Shown piece by piece: positions 6,207-14,577 of a stretch of 54,280 nucleotides of DNA. The notes beneath the pieces were generated by a model. That model ran no database searches, was not told the DNA's origin, and saw only the letters and a list, made by a program, of their open reading frames with translations. How positions within the stretch are numbered: the stretch's first letter is position 1; each line of letters starts with the position of its first letter. Source of the stretch: Oceanobacillus bengalensis. Lineage in GTDB: Bacteria; Bacillota; Bacilli; Bacillales; Amphibacillaceae. A program made the position numbers and the translations under genes. The stretch lies in assembly GCF_003628445.1 (NCBI RefSeq), contig NZ_RBZO01000029.1, forward strand, positions 1 through 54,280, given 5' to 3'.

Positions 6207-7340
6207 TTATTTAGAATTCCTTGAAGGAGAACGGTGTCCAGACATCGCGGATTTTAGTGAAGAAGAAGCAGGAGAACCGTCCCCATGCTTCACGCTAAGT
6301 ATAATTTCTGACAAAATCAATAAAAGAACAACCCAAATACCAAATTGAAGTATAATCGATTGAATCATAGTAAATTGAGAACTTGTTAGGTGAATCAAGG
6401 ATGTAAATGTATAAAACATCGCAAAGGTAAATACCCTGCTCCACTGTGAAACATCATAAATCAACATTCCCTTTTTTAATCCATATGTTACGATTCGTTT
6501 ATAAATCCTACAAAGTTCCAGGCATTCAACGATAAGGAAGACAACTAATGTAAAAATCCAAAGAAGCATCAATACCTTTTCAGGCGCAATTCCTGATACG
6601 ATACATACGAGTCCTGAAATAGATAAAGCGCCATGTAAAATACAATTGGTATTATTCCAATCCGTTTCAATAGCCCATTGGTTTGTAACGTATCGTCTTA
6701 TAATAAACGTAGCACTGATGAGATAAAAGCCTAAACCAATAAATAGTAAGCTAATTGTAATCATTTTTGGGATTTCCCCAAAAACCGTATGAAGCATTAA
6801 AATAATTGATTGCGTGCTAACGGTTGTTAATAGAAATATGCCATTTGAATTTTTCATTAAATGATTATGATGAATTTCAAAAAATGCTTTTATACAAATG
6901 ATGATGTAAAAAATCCAAAACATCACATTTAAGCAGCAAAGCACCTTGGCTATAATTCCCCACTCAGTGAAATGCTTGGAAACTAGAATCCCGCAAATAG
7001 AGGATGCAGCAACCCATGTTCCAATTCCAAATCGATTAACGGCATTTCTTACATGCAGCTCCCTAAACCTACCATTAAAATAGGAAAGAACGATGGAAAA
7101 AATAAAGCTAATCCATATTGCAAGAATGATAGTAGGAATAATTTTGGCAAAAGCGCTTTGAAAAAAAGAAGGACCAAGAAAATTAGATACGACCCCTTGC
7201 ATCGAAATCCCTAATGCCATCACAACTGCCATTCCTGATGTCTTAATGAGAACGTTTCGTTTTATGATATAAATGCTAAAACAAGCACAAAGGAATAAAA
7301 GAAAGGAAAAATATAACAAAAATATCACCCTGTGAATCAT
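6207..7340 (-). CDS. TDT/SLAC1-like multi-pass membrane protein with a repeat-derived tail
   Basis: A 377-residue, very hydrophobic protein with about ten membrane helices. The spacing of helices and blocks such as RFGIGTWVAASSICGILV resemble the tellurite-resistance/dicarboxylate transporter (TDT, SLAC1-like anion channel) family, but the match by eye is weak, so the substrate is open. The last 28 residues (from VKHGDGSPASSSLKSAM) are not membrane sequence: they are encoded by the A repeat at 6265-6291 and its flank, so the native C-terminus has been replaced. The ATG at 7340 has only a weak GTGG-type ribosome-binding site. It is convergent with the remnant gene at 5860-6141. Confidence 0.55.
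   Translation of the reverse strand: MIHRVIFLLYFSFLLFLCACFSIYIIKRNVLIKTSGMAVVMALGISMQGVVSNFLGPSFFQSAFAKIIPTIILAIWISFIFSIVLSYFNGRFRELHVRNAVNRFGIGTWVAASSICGILVSKHFTEWGIIAKVLCCLNVMFWIFYIIICIKAFFEIHHNHLMKNSNGIFLLTTVSTQSIILMLHTVFGEIPKMITISLLFIGLGFYLISATFIIRRYVTNQWAIETDWNNTNCILHGALSISGLVCIVSGIAPEKVLMLLWIFTLVVFLIVECLELCRIYKRIVTYGLKKGMLIYDVSQWSRVFTFAMFYTFTSLIHLTSSQFTMIQSIILQFGIWVVLLLILSEIILSVKHGDGSPASSSLKSAMSGHRSPSRNSK
6265..6291 (+). repeat. A-type palindromic repeat inside the 3' end of a gene
   Basis: GAAGCA (6265-6270) and TGCTTC (6286-6291) flank the standard core. Upstream it shares ATCGCGGATTTTAGTGAAGA with the copy at 7745, so the duplicated unit is longer than the palindrome. It is read through by the minus-strand membrane-protein gene. 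Confidence 0.85.
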
Positions 7341-7645
7341 TATACCACTTGTCAGGTATCTATAACGTGCAAATTTTGCCTGAGTGTTTGAGCAGCAGAA
7401 GGAAATGAAGCAATGGATGTGGTAGTTCTTTCAGCGCATTATGATGTTGAGACGGAAGTGGAAATAAAAGTGATGACGATTATTATGATGATGCTTATGG
7501 AGAGGAGATTGCAATGTAATGCTTATGCCGAGGATGATTTCGATATGGAATATCCAAGCGATAGTGACTGGGATCCATTTTGCCCCCTATACAAATCCTG
7601 GTACAGTTATCGTTATTGAAACGTATTATCATGGTTTAAATGATT

Positions 7646-7674
7646 AACCGAACAGTGAAAGGCACTGTTCGGTT
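7646..7674. terminator. Bidirectional terminator-like hairpin of B type
   Basis: AACCGAACAGTG (7646-7657) pairs with CACTGTTCGGTT (7663-7674), a perfect 12-bp stem followed by TTG. The arms carry the CCGAACAGTG block of the B repeat, and the next 38 bases contain ACTCGACAAG and AGGCACC, other parts of B. Confidence 0.7.
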
Positions 7675-7744
7675 TTGTTAAATTCCAACAAAACTCGACA
7701 AGTAATAGGCACCTGAATGAGCCATCGCGGATTTTAGTGAAGAG

Positions 7745-7785
7745 GAAGCAGGAGAACCGTCCCCATGCTTCCTCCCCATGCTTCC
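7745..7785 (+). repeat. A-type repeat with a duplicated arm
   Basis: A standard copy (GAAGCA at 7745, CATGCTTC ending at 7771) is followed at once by a second CTCCCCATGCTTCC (7772-7785). It ends one base before the stop codon of the AgcS gene, which reads toward it. Confidence 0.85.
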
Positions 7786-7786
7786 C

Positions 7787-9193
7787 TTACTCACGTCCCC
7801 AGCATTCAACGCCTTCTTCTGATTCAAGGACGTCTCTATGAAATACGGGGTCTTTTCCAGCTTTTCGTTGTTTTCGGTAATCGTCAAGCACACGTTTTGC
7901 GATGGAGAAGAGTCGTGTGATGGCATATAGGTTAATTAATGCCATGATCGCCATCGTTAAGTCTGCTAAGGCCCAGATAAAATCAAACGAGACGAGTGTT
8001 CCGAAGATAACCATTGCTACTACGGCTAAGCGATAGATGAATAAAGCCGTTTTGCTTTCCTTTACATAAGCAATATTGCTTTCTCCATAATAGTAATTCC
8101 CAACAATAGAACTAAAAGCAAATAGGAAAATTGCGATTGCAATAAAGCTACCAGCCCAATCACCGATAAGAGTCGATACAGCGCTTTGTGTGATTTGGAT
8201 TCCATCTGCATCACTTCCAGCAAACCCACCAGCAGCTAAAATAATGAATCCAGTGGCACTACAGATGAGAAGTGTATCGAAAAACACACCAAGTGCTTGT
8301 ACAAGACCTTGCTTAGCTGGATGAGAGACATCTGCTGTTGCGGCTGCATTCGGTGCTGACCCCATCCCTGCTTCATTGGAGAAGAGGCCACGTTTTATTC
8401 CCATCATAATTGCTGCTCCAAATCCGCCTCCAGCAACTTGTTCGAAACCAAATGCATTTGCAAAAATAAGGGATAACATATCAGGAATCATCGTTATATT
8501 CATAGCCAAGATTACGAGTGCAAGAATAATATAGAGGATTGCCATGACAGGAACGATGACCTGTGAAACCTTTGCAATACTTTTTAGACCACCAAAAATT
8601 ACTACTGCAACAAGGATAGCCAAAATAATGGCCATAACATTCGTGTTTACTTCGAACTGATCGGTAAATGCAAGACTGATGGTATTCGACTGCACCGAAT
8701 TAAACACGAGTCCGTAAGTAAATGTAATCGTGATAGCAAATACAATGCCGAGCGAGCGGCTTTTTAGTCCTTTTTCGATGTAGTAAGCAGGTCCACCTCG
8801 AAATTGATTGCCATCTTTAACCTTATAAACCTGTGCAAGCGTGCTTTCAACAAATCCAGATGCGGCACCTAATATGGCGATTAGCCACATCCAAAACAAT
8901 GCACCAGGCCCACCAAGAGCAACTGCTGAAGCAACACCAGCAAGGTTTCCGGTCCCTACCCTTGATGCAGCACTAATTGCAAACGCTTGGAATGAACTTG
9001 TCCCTTTTTTCTCTTTCCCATTCCCTGTAAAGGCACGTTTGTCGGTAATTACGTGAAACATTTCTCTAATAGAAAATTGGACAAATCCTGAACGAATCGT
9101 AAAATAGATTCCTAAACCGATTAATACAATAATAAGTAAGTATGACCATAAAATATCATTAAAAAAGGAAACAATATTTTCAATAAAATCCAC
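7787..9193 (-). CDS. Sodium:alanine/glycine symporter, AgcS family
   Basis: A 468-residue transporter of the alanine or glycine:cation symporter family, which imports small amino acids with Na+ (or H+). Family blocks are clear: the GLGIYFTIRSGFVQFSIREM start (helix 1 and following loop, about residues 21-45), SRVGTGNLAGVASAVALGGPGALFWMW (about 76-103), GGPAYYIEKGL, and MGIKRGLFSNEAGMGSAPNAAA (about 264-285), with 10-11 membrane helices in all. The start is GTG at 9193, with AAAGGAGTG about ten bases upstream; no nearer in-frame start fits. The C-terminal tail is soluble and stops just before an A repeat. It is a single-gene unit, divergent from the structured RNA at 9409-9521. Alanine versus glycine cannot be decided. 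Confidence 0.9.
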   Translation of the reverse strand: MDFIENIVSFFNDILWSYLLIIVLIGLGIYFTIRSGFVQFSIREMFHVITDKRAFTGNGKEKKGTSSFQAFAISAASRVGTGNLAGVASAVALGGPGALFWMWLIAILGAASGFVESTLAQVYKVKDGNQFRGGPAYYIEKGLKSRSLGIVFAITITFTYGLVFNSVQSNTISLAFTDQFEVNTNVMAIILAILVAVVIFGGLKSIAKVSQVIVPVMAILYIILALVILAMNITMIPDMLSLIFANAFGFEQVAGGGFGAAIMMGIKRGLFSNEAGMGSAPNAAATADVSHPAKQGLVQALGVFFDTLLICSATGFIILAAGGFAGSDADGIQITQSAVSTLIGDWAGSFIAIAIFLFAFSSIVGNYYYGESNIAYVKESKTALFIYRLAVVAMVIFGTLVSFDFIWALADLTMAIMALINLYAITRLFSIAKRVLDDYRKQRKAGKDPVFHRDVLESEEGVECWGRE

Positions 9194-9373
9194 GATGCAT
9201 TCACTCCTTTGATATTCTGTCTTAGTATGGATGATTTAAGGAAATTCACTCTTATTTTTAATTTGTGCTTCCTTTTGTAAGTGCTGTGTGGCTTCTTAGA
9301 ACGATGTTGACATTTGTCGGAAAAAATAGAAACAGGCACCGTATGATTTTACATCAATTTCCACTAAAAATAC

Positions 9374-9402
9374 TAGTGAAAAGCTTCATTTAATGGTATA
9401 AT
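9374..9402 (+). promoter_or_regulatory. Promoter of the structured RNA
   Basis: A perfect TATAAT at 9397-9402 is preceded 17 bp upstream by TAGTGA (9374-9379), a weak -35. Transcription would begin near 9409, at the foot of the first helix of the RNA. Confidence 0.5.
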
Positions 9403-9408
9403 GAATGT

Positions 9409-9521
9409 TGCGATGAGCTGATTTGTGTAAGTCGAGGGACAATGCAATACATGTGCATGTGAACCACATGGTCCTTCGCCACAAATTTCGTGGAAAAGCC
9501 GCCTATTCTTAGGCGGCTTTT
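9409..9521 (+). ncRNA. Unassigned structured RNA with its own terminator
   Basis: Three nested helices can be drawn: ATTTGTG (9421-9427) with CACAAAT (9480-9486); CGAGGGAC (9433-9440) with GTCCTTCG (9471-9478), one G-U pair; and CATGTG (9450-9455) with CACATG (9465-9470). The outer helix competes with a small hairpin CCAC/GTGG (9479-9482 with 9490-9493). A textbook terminator follows directly: AAGCCGCCT (9496-9504), loop ATTCTT, AGGCGGCTT (9511-9519), TTCTT. It does not match the riboswitch classes I know by motif (TPP, SAM, purine, glycine, lysine, FMN, T-box and others). It could be a free small RNA or a leader of rbsR, though the terminator lies 80 bp before the rbsR promoter. Confidence 0.6.
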
Positions 9522-9578
9522 CTTATGAATTAACGGTTATCCGTTATCAGTGTCGGTGCACCAAGGATTTTGTGAAAA

Positions 9579-9600
9579 GGAAGCAGGAGAACCGTCCCCC
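9579..9600 (+). repeat. A-type repeat, truncated at the rbsR promoter
   Basis: GGAAGCAGGAGAACCGTCCC is present but the closing TGCTTC arm is missing; the next bases are the TTGACT -35 box of rbsR. The upstream flank GGATTTTGTGAAAAG also resembles flanks of other copies. Confidence 0.8.
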
Positions 9601-9629
9601 TTGACTAGCTCTTCGGATGATGTTAAGAT
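9601..9629 (+). promoter_or_regulatory. rbs operon promoter
   Basis: TTGACT (9601-9606) and TAAGAT (9624-9629) are 17 bp apart, immediately downstream of the truncated A repeat and just upstream of the operator at 9635-9648. Confidence 0.65.
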
Positions 9630-9634
9630 AAACA

Positions 9635-9648
9635 TGTAACGGGTTACA
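9635..9648. promoter_or_regulatory. LacI/GalR-type operator (probable RbsR or CcpA site)
   Basis: TGTAACGGGTTACA has perfect 6-bp arms around a GG centre. It lies six bases after the -10 box, at the expected transcription start, so binding would block transcription. It differs from the cre consensus for CcpA at the central CG, which favours RbsR as the binder. Confidence 0.6.
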
Positions 9649-9677
9649 CAATGTTCCACAGGTGGAGGTTGAGTGAT

Positions 9678-10661
9678 TTGGCAATAACGATTAGAGATGT
9701 CGCGAAAGAAGCTGGCGTTTCCGTTGCGACAGTTTCACGGGTAATAAATGACAGCGGTTACGCACATGAAGATACGAGAAAAGTAGTATTAGAAGCTGTA
9801 AATAAATTGAATTATAAACCGAATGAGGTTGCTAGGTCACTTTTCAAACGAAAGTCTAAATTAATTGGCTTGATTCTGCCTGATATTACGAATCCATTTT
9901 TCCCAGCCTTAGCTAGAGGAGTGGAAGACTATCTCCAAAAGGAAGGCTATCGTGTAATCTTTGGGAATAGTGATGAACAGCTTGAAAAAGAAATGGATTA
10001 CGTAGATACATTTAAGCAAAATAATGTCGTGGGCATTATTGCTTCTATAAATGAAACTGATTCCGAGATGCTTTCTGAGCTAAGTATTCCACTCGTTCTA
10101 TTGGACCGAACGATAGAGGCATTACCATCTGTTTATGCTGATCAAGAGCAAGGTGGGAGATTAGCCGCAGAAAAGGTTTTGGAGCGAGGAAGTAAGGAAA
10201 TTACGATTGTTAGAGGTCCGAAAAATGTGAAGAATGTATACCAACGTTTTGAGGCATCGTATGAAGTGCTGAAGGAAGCAGGGGTAAAAGTAAATATTCT
10301 TGATTCCAATTTATCCTTCAATGGTGCAAAAGAACGTGCAATCGAATTGTTTCAAAAATATCCGCAAACAGATGGTGTTCTTGCCTGTAATGATATTGTT
10401 GGTGTTGCGATTTTAAATGAAGCACAGCGAATTGGAAAGAGAATACCTGAGGATGTGCAAGTCATTGGTTTTGACGATATTTCCATTAGTGAACTTGTTT
10501 ACCCGGGGTTGTCGACCATTCATCAGCCAGCATATGAAATGGGTGCCAAAGCTGCTGAAATATTAATTAAAAAAATAAATCAAGAAAAATTGTTAAACAT
10601 ACATTATAAGCTAGCGGTTAGTTTTGTAGAAAGAAAGTCAACACGAAAGATAGGAAAATAG
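9678..10661 (+). CDS. rbsR: Ribose operon repressor, LacI family
   Basis: A LacI/GalR-type regulator of 327 residues from a TTG at 9678, the start best placed behind GTGGAGG (9662-9668); an in-frame ATG at 9651 lies upstream of that ribosome-binding site, inside the region next to the operator, and would add nine residues. The N-terminus ITIRDVAKEAGVSVATVSRV is the DNA-binding helix-turn-helix, followed by the hinge YKPNEVARSL and a periplasmic-binding-protein-like effector domain (from about residue 60; GLILPDITNPFFPALARGVED). The gene heads rbsKDACB, so the effector is probably ribose or a ribose phosphate. A palindrome at its own promoter suggests autoregulation. Confidence 0.85.
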   Translation: MAITIRDVAKEAGVSVATVSRVINDSGYAHEDTRKVVLEAVNKLNYKPNEVARSLFKRKSKLIGLILPDITNPFFPALARGVEDYLQKEGYRVIFGNSDEQLEKEMDYVDTFKQNNVVGIIASINETDSEMLSELSIPLVLLDRTIEALPSVYADQEQGGRLAAEKVLERGSKEITIVRGPKNVKNVYQRFEASYEVLKEAGVKVNILDSNLSFNGAKERAIELFQKYPQTDGVLACNDIVGVAILNEAQRIGKRIPEDVQVIGFDDISISELVYPGLSTIHQPAYEMGAKAAEILIKKINQEKLLNIHYKLAVSFVERKSTRKIGK

Positions 10662-10782
10662 CGTGGTGAAGGTTGTAGTAATTCGGAAGTTCCTCTATAG
10701 ATTTGGTGTTTGTCCGTTAACGTTTGGTTTTAAGGCGAATTCGATTAAAATTCGACAAGCGACAGGGCGGGGCCTAAAAGAG

Positions 10783-10809
10783 GAAGCAGAAGAACCGTCC
10801 CCATGCTTC
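10783..10809 (+). repeat. A-type repeat between rbsR and rbsK
   Basis: GAAGCA (10783-10788) and TGCTTC (10804-10809) flank AGAAGAACC-type core with one substitution from the consensus. A worn B segment (ATTCGACAAGCGACAGG, about 10750-10766) precedes it. It lies 20 bp upstream of the rbsK start, inside the presumed operon. Confidence 0.8.
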
Positions 10810-10829
10810 ACGAAAGGTAGGAGAGTATT

Positions 10830-11714
10830 ATGGTGAAAGTTGTAGTTGTGGGTAGTTGTTCGATGGATTTGGTGGTTACTGCTAGTAAGCGACCGGTAGC
10901 GGGAGAAACAATATTGGGAGAGGATTTCCAAACGGTTCCAGGTGGTAAAGGAGCGAATCAAGCAGTAGCGGCAGCGCGACTTGGAGCAGAAGTTTCCATG
11001 ATTGGCTGTGTTGGTGATGATGCATTTGGCGGAGAAATATTGGCGAATTTGAAAAAAAATGGTGTTTCTGTGGAAAATGTGGAACCCGTTACAGGTATCG
11101 CATCTGGGACGGCTCACATCACGCTTGCTGAAGGAGACAACAGTATTATTTTTGTAAAAGGGGCGAATGATCATGTTACCCCGAGCTATGTAGAAAAGGC
11201 TGCATCAACGATGAAAGCAGCAGATATTATTTTAATTCAGCAGGAGGTACCTGGAGAAACCATCGAATATGTTGCAGATTTTTGCGATCGTTTTAATAAA
11301 AAATGGTTGTTGAATCCAGCGCCAGCTCGTGAAATCAGTAGAGAAGTAATCGATTCAGCAACCTACCTCACTCCGAATGAGCATGAGTTCGCAGTGATGT
11401 TTAAAGAAGAAAATCGTGGAGAAGTGTTAGCGCAGTTTCCGAATAAATTATTGATCACAGAAGGAAAAAATGGTGTTCGATATTTCAATGGTACAGGTGA
11501 AGAAGTTGTTCCTTCTTATGTTGTTAAGCCAGTGGACACGACAGGTGCTGGGGATACCTTTAATGCAGCTTTTGCAGTAGCGGTAGCAGAAGGGAAAACG
11601 ATAAAAGAAGCGCTACAATTTGCAAATCGAGCAGCAAGCCTTTCCATTACAAAATTTGGTGCACAGGGTGGCATGCCAACAAGAGATGAAGTGGAAAGGA
11701 GTATTGCCGAATGA
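10830..11714 (+). CDS. rbsK: Ribokinase
   Basis: A 294-residue PfkB-family kinase that phosphorylates D-ribose to ribose 5-phosphate with ATP in the cytosol. The N-terminal [15 protein letters not shown] (residues 38-52) and the C-terminal [13 protein letters not shown] (236-248, catalytic Asp about 242) are the two PfkB signatures; GSCSMDLV near the start and NPAPAR about 166 are ribokinase features. The ATG at 10830 has a GGAG ribosome-binding site. The stop overlaps the rbsD start by four bases (ATGA), a sign of translational coupling. An A repeat lies in the 168-bp gap after rbsR. Confidence 0.95.
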   Translation: MVKVVVVGSCSMDLVVTASKRPVAGETILGEDFQTVPGGKGANQAVAAARLGAEVSMIGCVGDDAFGGEILANLKKNGVSVENVEPVTGIASGTAHITLAEGDNSIIFVKGANDHVTPSYVEKAASTMKAADIILIQQEVPGETIEYVADFCDRFNKKWLLNPAPAREISREVIDSATYLTPNEHEFAVMFKEENRGEVLAQFPNKLLITEGKNGVRYFNGTGEEVVPSYVVKPVDTTGAGDTFNAAFAVAVAEGKTIKEALQFANRAASLSITKFGAQGGMPTRDEVERSIAE

Positions 11715-12106
11715 AGAAGCATGGAATGTTAAACAGTGAGATTGCAAAAGTGCTGGCAGATTTAGGACATACAGACACGATTGTAATTGGTGACGCAGGA
11801 CTTCCGATTCCAGATGGTGTGAAGAAAATTGATCTGGCATTAAAGCCAGGGACACCATCCTTCGGGGAGGTAGTCCAAGCGGTTTCTGATGATATGGTTG
11901 TTGAAAAGGTAATCCTTGCAGAAGAAATTGCTGAACATAACGTAAGCCAGCAAGCATTTATGAAACAGCATTTTAATGAGGAAATAATCGAATATACGAC
12001 ACATGAAAAATTGAAAGAAATGACAAAAAACGCAAAGGCAATTATTCGAACAGGGGAGATTACGCCTTATTCGAATTGTATTTTACAGTCTGGGGTCTTT
12101 TTCTAA
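11711..12106 (+). CDS. rbsD: D-ribose pyranase
   Basis: A 131-residue RbsD/FucU-family protein, which interconverts the pyranose and furanose forms of ribose after uptake so that ribokinase can use it. The catalytic His20 in LGHTD and the GDAGLPIP block (residues 27-34) are present, and the C-terminal [17 protein letters not shown] (about 114-130) is the characteristic end. Length is normal. The ATG overlaps the end of rbsK, and rbsA follows after 36 bp. Confidence 0.95.
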   Translation: MKKHGMLNSEIAKVLADLGHTDTIVIGDAGLPIPDGVKKIDLALKPGTPSFGEVVQAVSDDMVVEKVILAEEIAEHNVSQQAFMKQHFNEEIIEYTTHEKLKEMTKNAKAIIRTGEITPYSNCILQSGVFF

Positions 12107-12142
12107 TAAGAGGATGTTCAACAAGAAGAAGAGGTGACTAAG

Positions 12143-13624
12143 ATGCACATTACAATGGAAAATATTCACAAAGCATTTGGCGCAAATAAGGTTTTAGAAG
12201 GGGTTGATTTTACACTAGAGCCTGGAGAAGTTCATGCACTGATGGGTGAAAATGGTGCAGGGAAATCTACGTTAATGAACATTTTAACTGGGCTTTTTCC
12301 TCAGAATGAAGGAAAGATAACGATTGATGGGAAGCAGATCCAGTTTAAAGACTCGAAAGAAGCAGAAAGAGCAGGTCTTGCATTTATTCGTCAGGAATTA
12401 AATATTTGGCCACAAATGACCGTTCTTGAAAATTTGTTTATCGGTAGAGAAAAAAGAAATGCTTTCGGTGTTTTAAAAGAGAAGGAAATGAAAACGCTAG
12501 CAGAAGCTATTTTCAGTCGTTTAGACATTTCTATTCCATTAGATAAAGAAGCAGGTGCATGTTCGGTTGGGGAGCAGCAAATGATTGAGATTGCAAAAGC
12601 GCTAATGCTTGATGCAGAAGTAATCATTATGGATGAACCAACGGCAGCATTGACGGACAGAGAAATTGAAAAGCTATTCAAAATCATGAAGGAATTGACA
12701 GCAAGCGGTGTTTCCCTTGTTTACATTTCACATCGAATGGAAGAGATTTTTGCAATATGTGATCGTATTACCGTGATGCGTGATGGTGTGTCGGTTGCTA
12801 CATCCTTTATCAAAGATACGAATTTTGACGAAATTGTAAAACAAATGGTCGGACGTGAATTGGAAGATAGATATCCAGCTCGTAATCCGAAGTATGGCGA
12901 AGTAGTCATGGAAGTAAGTGGTTTAACGAGAAAGGGAGTTTTCGAGGATATCAGTTTTTCCGTTAAAGAAGGTGAAATCCTTGGTGTCTCTGGGTTAATG
13001 GGTGCAGGACGTACGGAAATCATGCGGGCGATATTCGGTTTGGATGGCTTTGACAGTGGTGAAGTAAAAATTGGTGGCAAGCCTATTTCCATTAAGAATC
13101 CAGCATGTGCTGCAAACGAGGGACTGGCATTTATTACTGAAGACCGGAAAGATGAGGGACTTGTTCTTGATTTCTCTATCCGTGAGAATATCGCTTTGAC
13201 CAATTTGAAGAGTTTCTCACCAAATGGCATTGTCAAAAATAAAGATGAGACAGCTTTTGTTAAGTTAATGGTTGAACGCTTGAAAATAAAAACAGAGTCA
13301 CAGGAAACACCGGCTGGTAACTTATCTGGTGGGAACCAGCAAAAAGTTGTTATTGCAAAATGGGTTGGTACGTCACCGAAAGTATTAATTATGGACGAGC
13401 CAACAAGAGGGATAGACGTTGGTGCGAAGCGTGAGATTTATAATTTGATGAATGAACTTACAGAACGTGGACTTGCAATCATTATGGTTTCATCTGACCT
13501 TCCTGAAGTGCTCGGGATGAGTGATCGGATTTTAGTCATACACGAAGGAAAAGTCTCTGGCGAATTAAGAAGCGAAGAAGCAACACAAGAAAAAATCATG
13601 ACATTTGCTACAGGGGGTAATTAA
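12143..13624 (+). CDS. rbsA: Ribose ABC transporter ATP-binding protein
   Basis: A 493-residue duplicated ABC ATPase that energises ribose import through RbsC. The first half has Walker A GENGAGKST (35-43), a divergent signature (CSVGEQQM) and Walker B VIIMDEPTAAL; the second half has the degenerate Walker A GLMGAGRTE, signature LSGGNQQK and VLIMDEPTRGIDVGAK, as expected for RbsA/MglA. The ATG at 12143 sits six bases after AGAGGTGA; a GTG three codons upstream lies inside that ribosome-binding site and was not used. It is followed one base later by rbsC. Confidence 0.95.
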   Translation: MHITMENIHKAFGANKVLEGVDFTLEPGEVHALMGENGAGKSTLMNILTGLFPQNEGKITIDGKQIQFKDSKEAERAGLAFIRQELNIWPQMTVLENLFIGREKRNAFGVLKEKEMKTLAEAIFSRLDISIPLDKEAGACSVGEQQMIEIAKALMLDAEVIIMDEPTAALTDREIEKLFKIMKELTASGVSLVYISHRMEEIFAICDRITVMRDGVSVATSFIKDTNFDEIVKQMVGRELEDRYPARNPKYGEVVMEVSGLTRKGVFEDISFSVKEGEILGVSGLMGAGRTEIMRAIFGLDGFDSGEVKIGGKPISIKNPACAANEGLAFITEDRKDEGLVLDFSIRENIALTNLKSFSPNGIVKNKDETAFVKLMVERLKIKTESQETPAGNLSGGNQQKVVIAKWVGTSPKVLIMDEPTRGIDVGAKREIYNLMNELTERGLAIIMVSSDLPEVLGMSDRILVIHEGKVSGELRSEEATQEKIMTFATGGN

Positions 13625-13625
13625 G

Positions 13626-14564
13626 ATGAAAACAGGAAAACTAACAGCACTATGGGGTAAATTTGTTCCCCTGTTGGCTCTAATTGGTTTAATCGTAGTC
13701 GTGACAGTATTAAATCCAGCGTTTATTGATCCAGCTAATATAATGAATCTATTGCGCCAAATCTCGATAAATGGATTGATTGCATTTGGGATGACTTTCG
13801 TTATTTTAACAGGCGGAATTGACTTGTCTGTTGGATCGATTCTAGCATTAACAAGTGCACTTGCAGCAGGCATGATGGTATCTGGTGTTGATCCGATCAT
13901 CGCTGTAATTATTGGTGTAATCCTTGGTGCTGTGTTCGGTGCATTCAATGGTTTGCTAATTGCGAAAGGTAAAATGGCGCCTTTTATTGTAACACTTGCT
14001 ACGATGACGATTTTTAGAGGGTTAACACTTGTTTATACAGAGGGTAAGCCAATAACAGGTCTTGGTGATTCTTATGCTTTTCAATTGTTTGGTAAAGGGT
14101 ACTTTCTAGGAATTCCAGTACCAGCAGTAACGATGGTTATTGCATTTGCTGCATTATGGTTTTTGCTTCATAAAATGTCATTTGGACGTAAAACCTATGC
14201 ATTAGGTGGCAATGAAAAAGCAGCACTTATTTCTGGGATTAAGGTTGATCGAGTAAAAGTGATGATTTATTCCATTAGTGGGATGATGGCAGCATTGGCT
14301 GGTATGATTCTTACTTCTCGTTTAAATTCTGCACAGCCAACTGCAGGTCAGGCATATGAAATGGATGCCATTGCAGCAGTTGTTCTTGGTGGGACAAGCC
14401 TTGCAGGTGGGAAAGGCCGTATCGCTGGAACATTTATTGGTGTTTTAATCATTGGTATTTTAAATAATGGGATGAACTTACTCGGAATTTCATCTTTCTA
14501 TCAACAAGTTGTAAAAGGTGTCGTTATCTTGATTGCTGTATTACTTGATCGAAAGAAATCGTAA
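13626..14564 (+). CDS. rbsC: Ribose ABC transporter permease
   Basis: A 312-residue integral membrane permease of the BPD_transp_2 (monosaccharide) family with 8-10 helices. Blocks typical of RbsC are NPAFIDPANIMNLLRQISINGLIAFGMTFVILTGGIDLSVGS (about 28-70), KMAPFIVTLATMTIFRG, and ALGGNEKAALISGI with AAVVLGGTSLAGGKGRIAGT. The ATG at 13626 follows AGGGGGTAA; an upstream in-frame TTG lies within rbsA. It pairs with RbsA and RbsB to form the importer. Confidence 0.95.
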   Translation: MKTGKLTALWGKFVPLLALIGLIVVVTVLNPAFIDPANIMNLLRQISINGLIAFGMTFVILTGGIDLSVGSILALTSALAAGMMVSGVDPIIAVIIGVILGAVFGAFNGLLIAKGKMAPFIVTLATMTIFRGLTLVYTEGKPITGLGDSYAFQLFGKGYFLGIPVPAVTMVIAFAALWFLLHKMSFGRKTYALGGNEKAALISGIKVDRVKVMIYSISGMMAALAGMILTSRLNSAQPTAGQAYEMDAIAAVVLGGTSLAGGKGRIAGTFIGVLIIGILNNGMNLLGISSFYQQVVKGVVILIAVLLDRKKS

Positions 14565-14577
14565 AGGGGTGGACAAA

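Larger units (their letters stand above)
7341..7786. other. Intergenic region with a degraded frame and a B/A repeat pair
   Basis: A plus-strand frame at 7413-7619 would give 68 residues, but the start has no ribosome-binding site and the overlapping frame reads HFAPYTNPGTVIVIETYYHG, so this looks like decayed coding sequence with a frame change rather than a live gene. A strong hairpin (7646-7674), a B-type segment up to 7712 and an A repeat (7745-7785) follow. Confidence 0.45.
9194..9677. other. Regulatory intergenic region between agcS and rbsR
   Basis: In order: the agcS ribosome-binding site, a degenerate B repeat (about 9304-9339), a promoter and structured RNA with terminator (9374-9521), a truncated A repeat (9579-9600), and the rbsR promoter and operator (9601-9648). 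No protein gene is evident. Confidence 0.7.

Noticed and set aside
7413-7619. 68-codon plus-strand frame after the TDT-like gene
   Set aside because: No ribosome-binding site, and residues that look like real protein switch frame in the middle; more likely decayed coding DNA.
1-9200. Defence island
   Set aside because: Only the Mrr-type and Rpn-type nucleases would support it; the remaining genes are unrelated and separated by repeats, with no operon linking them.
9409-9521. Glycine or other known riboswitch controlling the alanine/glycine symporter
   Set aside because: It is on the strand opposite to agcS, and none of the known class motifs can be seen.
9635-9648. Catabolite-responsive (cre) element for CcpA
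   Set aside because: The palindrome lacks the central CG in the right place; an RbsR operator is the better reading, though CcpA binding is not excluded.
10695-11174. 159-codon minus-strand frame opposite rbsK
   Set aside because: It is a shadow of rbsK and of the A repeat and carries no ribosome-binding site.
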